From JBCKUK01 sp038924905 (GTDB lineage: Bacteria > Pseudomonadota > Gammaproteobacteria > Burkholderiales > Methylophilaceae): a DNA stretch of 13,479 bases. The notes beneath the pieces were generated by a model. That model was given only the letters and a program-made list of their open reading frames with translations, was not told the DNA's origin and did not search any database. The DNA lies in the NCBI GenBank assembly GCA_038924905.1, contig JBCKUK010000035.1, forward strand, positions 1 to 13,479. The letters are read 5' to 3'. Made by a program: the position numbers and the translations under genes. How positions within the stretch are numbered: the stretch's first letter is position 1; each line of letters starts with the position of its first letter. Below, in pieces: positions 12,158-13,479 of the stretch.

Positions 12158-13479
12158 TTACATCATTCCACCCATACCCATGTCACCGCCACCACCCATA
12201 GCAGTGTCGTCTTTAGGTTGATCAGCAATCATGCACTCGGTCATCAGCATCAAGCCAGCCACAGAGGCCGCATTTTGCAGTGCATAACGGGTCACTTTGG
12301 TCGGGTCCAACACGCCCATTTCAACCAGGTCACCATAGGTTTCATTGGCTGCATTAAAGCCATAGTTGCCTTTACCGGCAGCAACATTATTAACCACTAC
12401 GGATGGCTCAACCCCAGCGTTAGCAACGATCTGACGCAACGGTTCTTCAATTGCGCGCAGCACAATTTTGACACCTGCATCCTGGTCATGGTTATCGCCC
12501 TTGACCTTGGCAATAGCAGCGCGCGTACGAATCAGCGCAACGCCGCCGCCAGCCACAATGCCTTCTTCAACCGCTGCACGGGTCGCATGTAATGCATCTT
12601 CAAAACGGGCTTTCTTTTCCTTCATTTCAATTTCGGTAGTCGCGCCAACCTTGATCAGCGCTACGCCGCCAGCCAGTTTTGCCGCACGTTCCTGCAATTT
12701 TTCCTTGTCATAATCGCTGGTTGCATCTTCGGCTTGTTTCTTGATCTGGTCGATACGGCTCTTGATGTTGCCTTCAATACCAGCGCCGTCAATGATAATG
12801 GTGTCTTCTTTACCCACTTCAATACGCTTGGCCTGGCCCATGGCTTCCAGCTTGATATTTTCAAGTTTCAGACCCAGCTCTTCAGCAATCACAGTGCCAC
12901 CGGTGAGGATAGCAATATCTTCCAGCATGGCTTTACGACGGTCGCCGAAACCAGGTGCCTTGACAGCACAGGTCTTGAGGATGCCGCGAAGATTGTTCAC
13001 CACCAGGGTAGCCAGTGCTTCGCCGTCAATATCTTCAGCGATAATCAGCAGTGGACGACCAGCTTTGGCTACTTGCTCCAGCACTGGCAGTAAATCGCGG
13101 ATATTGGAAATTTTCTTGTCGTAAAGCAGTATATAAGGACTCTCCAGTAATGCGATCTGACGATCCGGATTATTGATGAAGTAAGGTGACAGGTAGCCAC
13201 GGTCAAATTGCATACCTTCTACAATATCCAGCTCATTCTGCAAGCCTGAACCATCTTCCACGGTAATCACACCTTCTTTACCGACCTTGTCCATGGCATC
13301 GGCGATAATCTGACCGATGGATGCATCGGAGTTGGCAGAAATAGAGCCAACCTGGGCGATTTCCTTGCTGGTGGTACATGGCTTGGATATGGCTTTGAGT
13401 TCAGCCACGGCAGCTTCAACCGCCTTGTCGATGCCGCGCTTGAGATCCATCGGGTTCATGCCGGCAGCAACGCACTTCA
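12158..13479 (-). CDS. groEL: Chaperonin GroEL, 5' end beyond the window
   Basis: The reading frame is open to the right edge (KCVAAGMNPMDLKRGIDKAV...), so the first roughly 105 residues lie outside. The visible 439 or so residues cover most of the 60-kDa chaperonin: the intermediate domain after MNPMDLKRGID, the apical domain (GMQFDRGYLSPYFIN, APGFGDRRKAML), and the second intermediate and equatorial parts (EDALHATRAAVEEGIVAGGG, with the conserved Asp needed for ATP hydrolysis). It ends in the characteristic Gly-Met tail GGGGDMGMGGMM. GroEL forms tetradecameric rings that fold proteins with GroES; groES would be expected just upstream, outside the window. No truncation or frameshift is seen. 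A strong terminator follows. Confidence 0.97.
   Translation of the reverse strand, partial: KCVAAGMNPMDLKRGIDKAVEAAVAELKAISKPCTTSKEIAQVGSISANSDASIGQIIADAMDKVGKEGVITVEDGSGLQNELDIVEGMQFDRGYLSPYFINNPDRQIALLESPYILLYDKKISNIRDLLPVLEQVAKAGRPLLIIAEDIDGEALATLVVNNLRGILKTCAVKAPGFGDRRKAMLEDIAILTGGTVIAEELGLKLENIKLEAMGQAKRIEVGKEDTIIIDGAGIEGNIKSRIDQIKKQAEDATSDYDKEKLQERAAKLAGGVALIKVGATTEIEMKEKKARFEDALHATRAAVEEGIVAGGGVALIRTRAAIAKVKGDNHDQDAGVKIVLRAIEEPLRQIVANAGVEPSVVVNNVAAGKGNYGFNAANETYGDLVEMGVLDPTKVTRYALQNAASVAGLMLMTECMIADQPKDDTAMGGGGDMGMGGMM

Noticed and set aside
12023..12592. 189-codon + strand open frame opposite groEL
   Set aside because: It is antisense to the well-conserved groEL C-terminus and its terminator. 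The protein is low-complexity His/Asn-rich with no domain.
1..13479. CRISPR array, rRNA or integron attC sites
   Set aside because: No regularly spaced repeats with unique spacers, no rRNA-like sequence, and no RYYYAAC/GTTRRRY pairs with attC layout were seen.

Overview
The window looks like a piece of a betaproteobacterial chromosome. The run polA / LOG-family hydrolase / DUF2782 protein / thrB / BPSS1780-type membrane protein / uvrD is the kind of neighbourhood found in Nitrosomonadales, for example methylotrophic Methylophilaceae. That placement is an inference from gene content and order, not a database match. Base composition is moderate, and the genes are tightly packed from about 1.28 to 10.07 kb.

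Layout. (a) 1-1190: about 90 bases of unassigned sequence, then a decayed IS5-family insertion sequence on the minus strand. Its transposase carries an early stop and a frameshift, and its left terminal repeat lacks the outer bases. (b) 1282-1823 (-): a type II toxin-antitoxin pair, with a Phd/YefM-like antitoxin upstream of a RelE/ParE-like toxin and direct repeats in the probable operator. (c) 1885-4782 (-): DNA polymerase I with 5' nuclease, proofreading and polymerase domains. The linker after the 5' nuclease domain carries an in-frame segment made of intergenic-type palindromic repeats. (d) 4816-7803 (+): a LOG-family phosphoribohydrolase, a secreted DUF2782 protein, a terminator, homoserine kinase ThrB and a polytopic membrane protein. 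(e) 7808-10066 (-): UvrD-type helicase, convergent with the membrane protein, with a short heptamer-repeat segment in its reading frame and a 15-bp perfect hairpin over its annotated start. (f) 10090-10498: no credible protein gene but much predicted RNA structure, including four consecutive hairpins ending in a strong + strand intrinsic terminator, and a separate three-way-junction-like element. (g) 10499-11902 (-): a HipA-family kinase with an N-terminal helix-turn-helix (YjjJ-like), with no separate HipB antitoxin and a good sigma-70 promoter flanked by an inverted repeat. (h) 12158 to the right edge (-): the C-terminal four-fifths of GroEL with its terminator.

How it fits together. The core is housekeeping: replication and repair (PolA, UvrD), threonine biosynthesis (ThrB) and protein folding (GroEL). 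Accessory material sits in the gaps: the IS remnant and toxin-antitoxin pair downstream of polA, and the HipA-like kinase plus structured RNA between groEL and uvrD. The region most worth a second look is 10055-11980, where a lone HTH-kinase gene, a candidate autoregulatory operator, an unexplained structured + strand RNA with its own terminator, and a hairpin covering the uvrD start lie together. A second theme is repeat DNA inside the reading frames of two DNA-repair enzymes, polA and uvrD.
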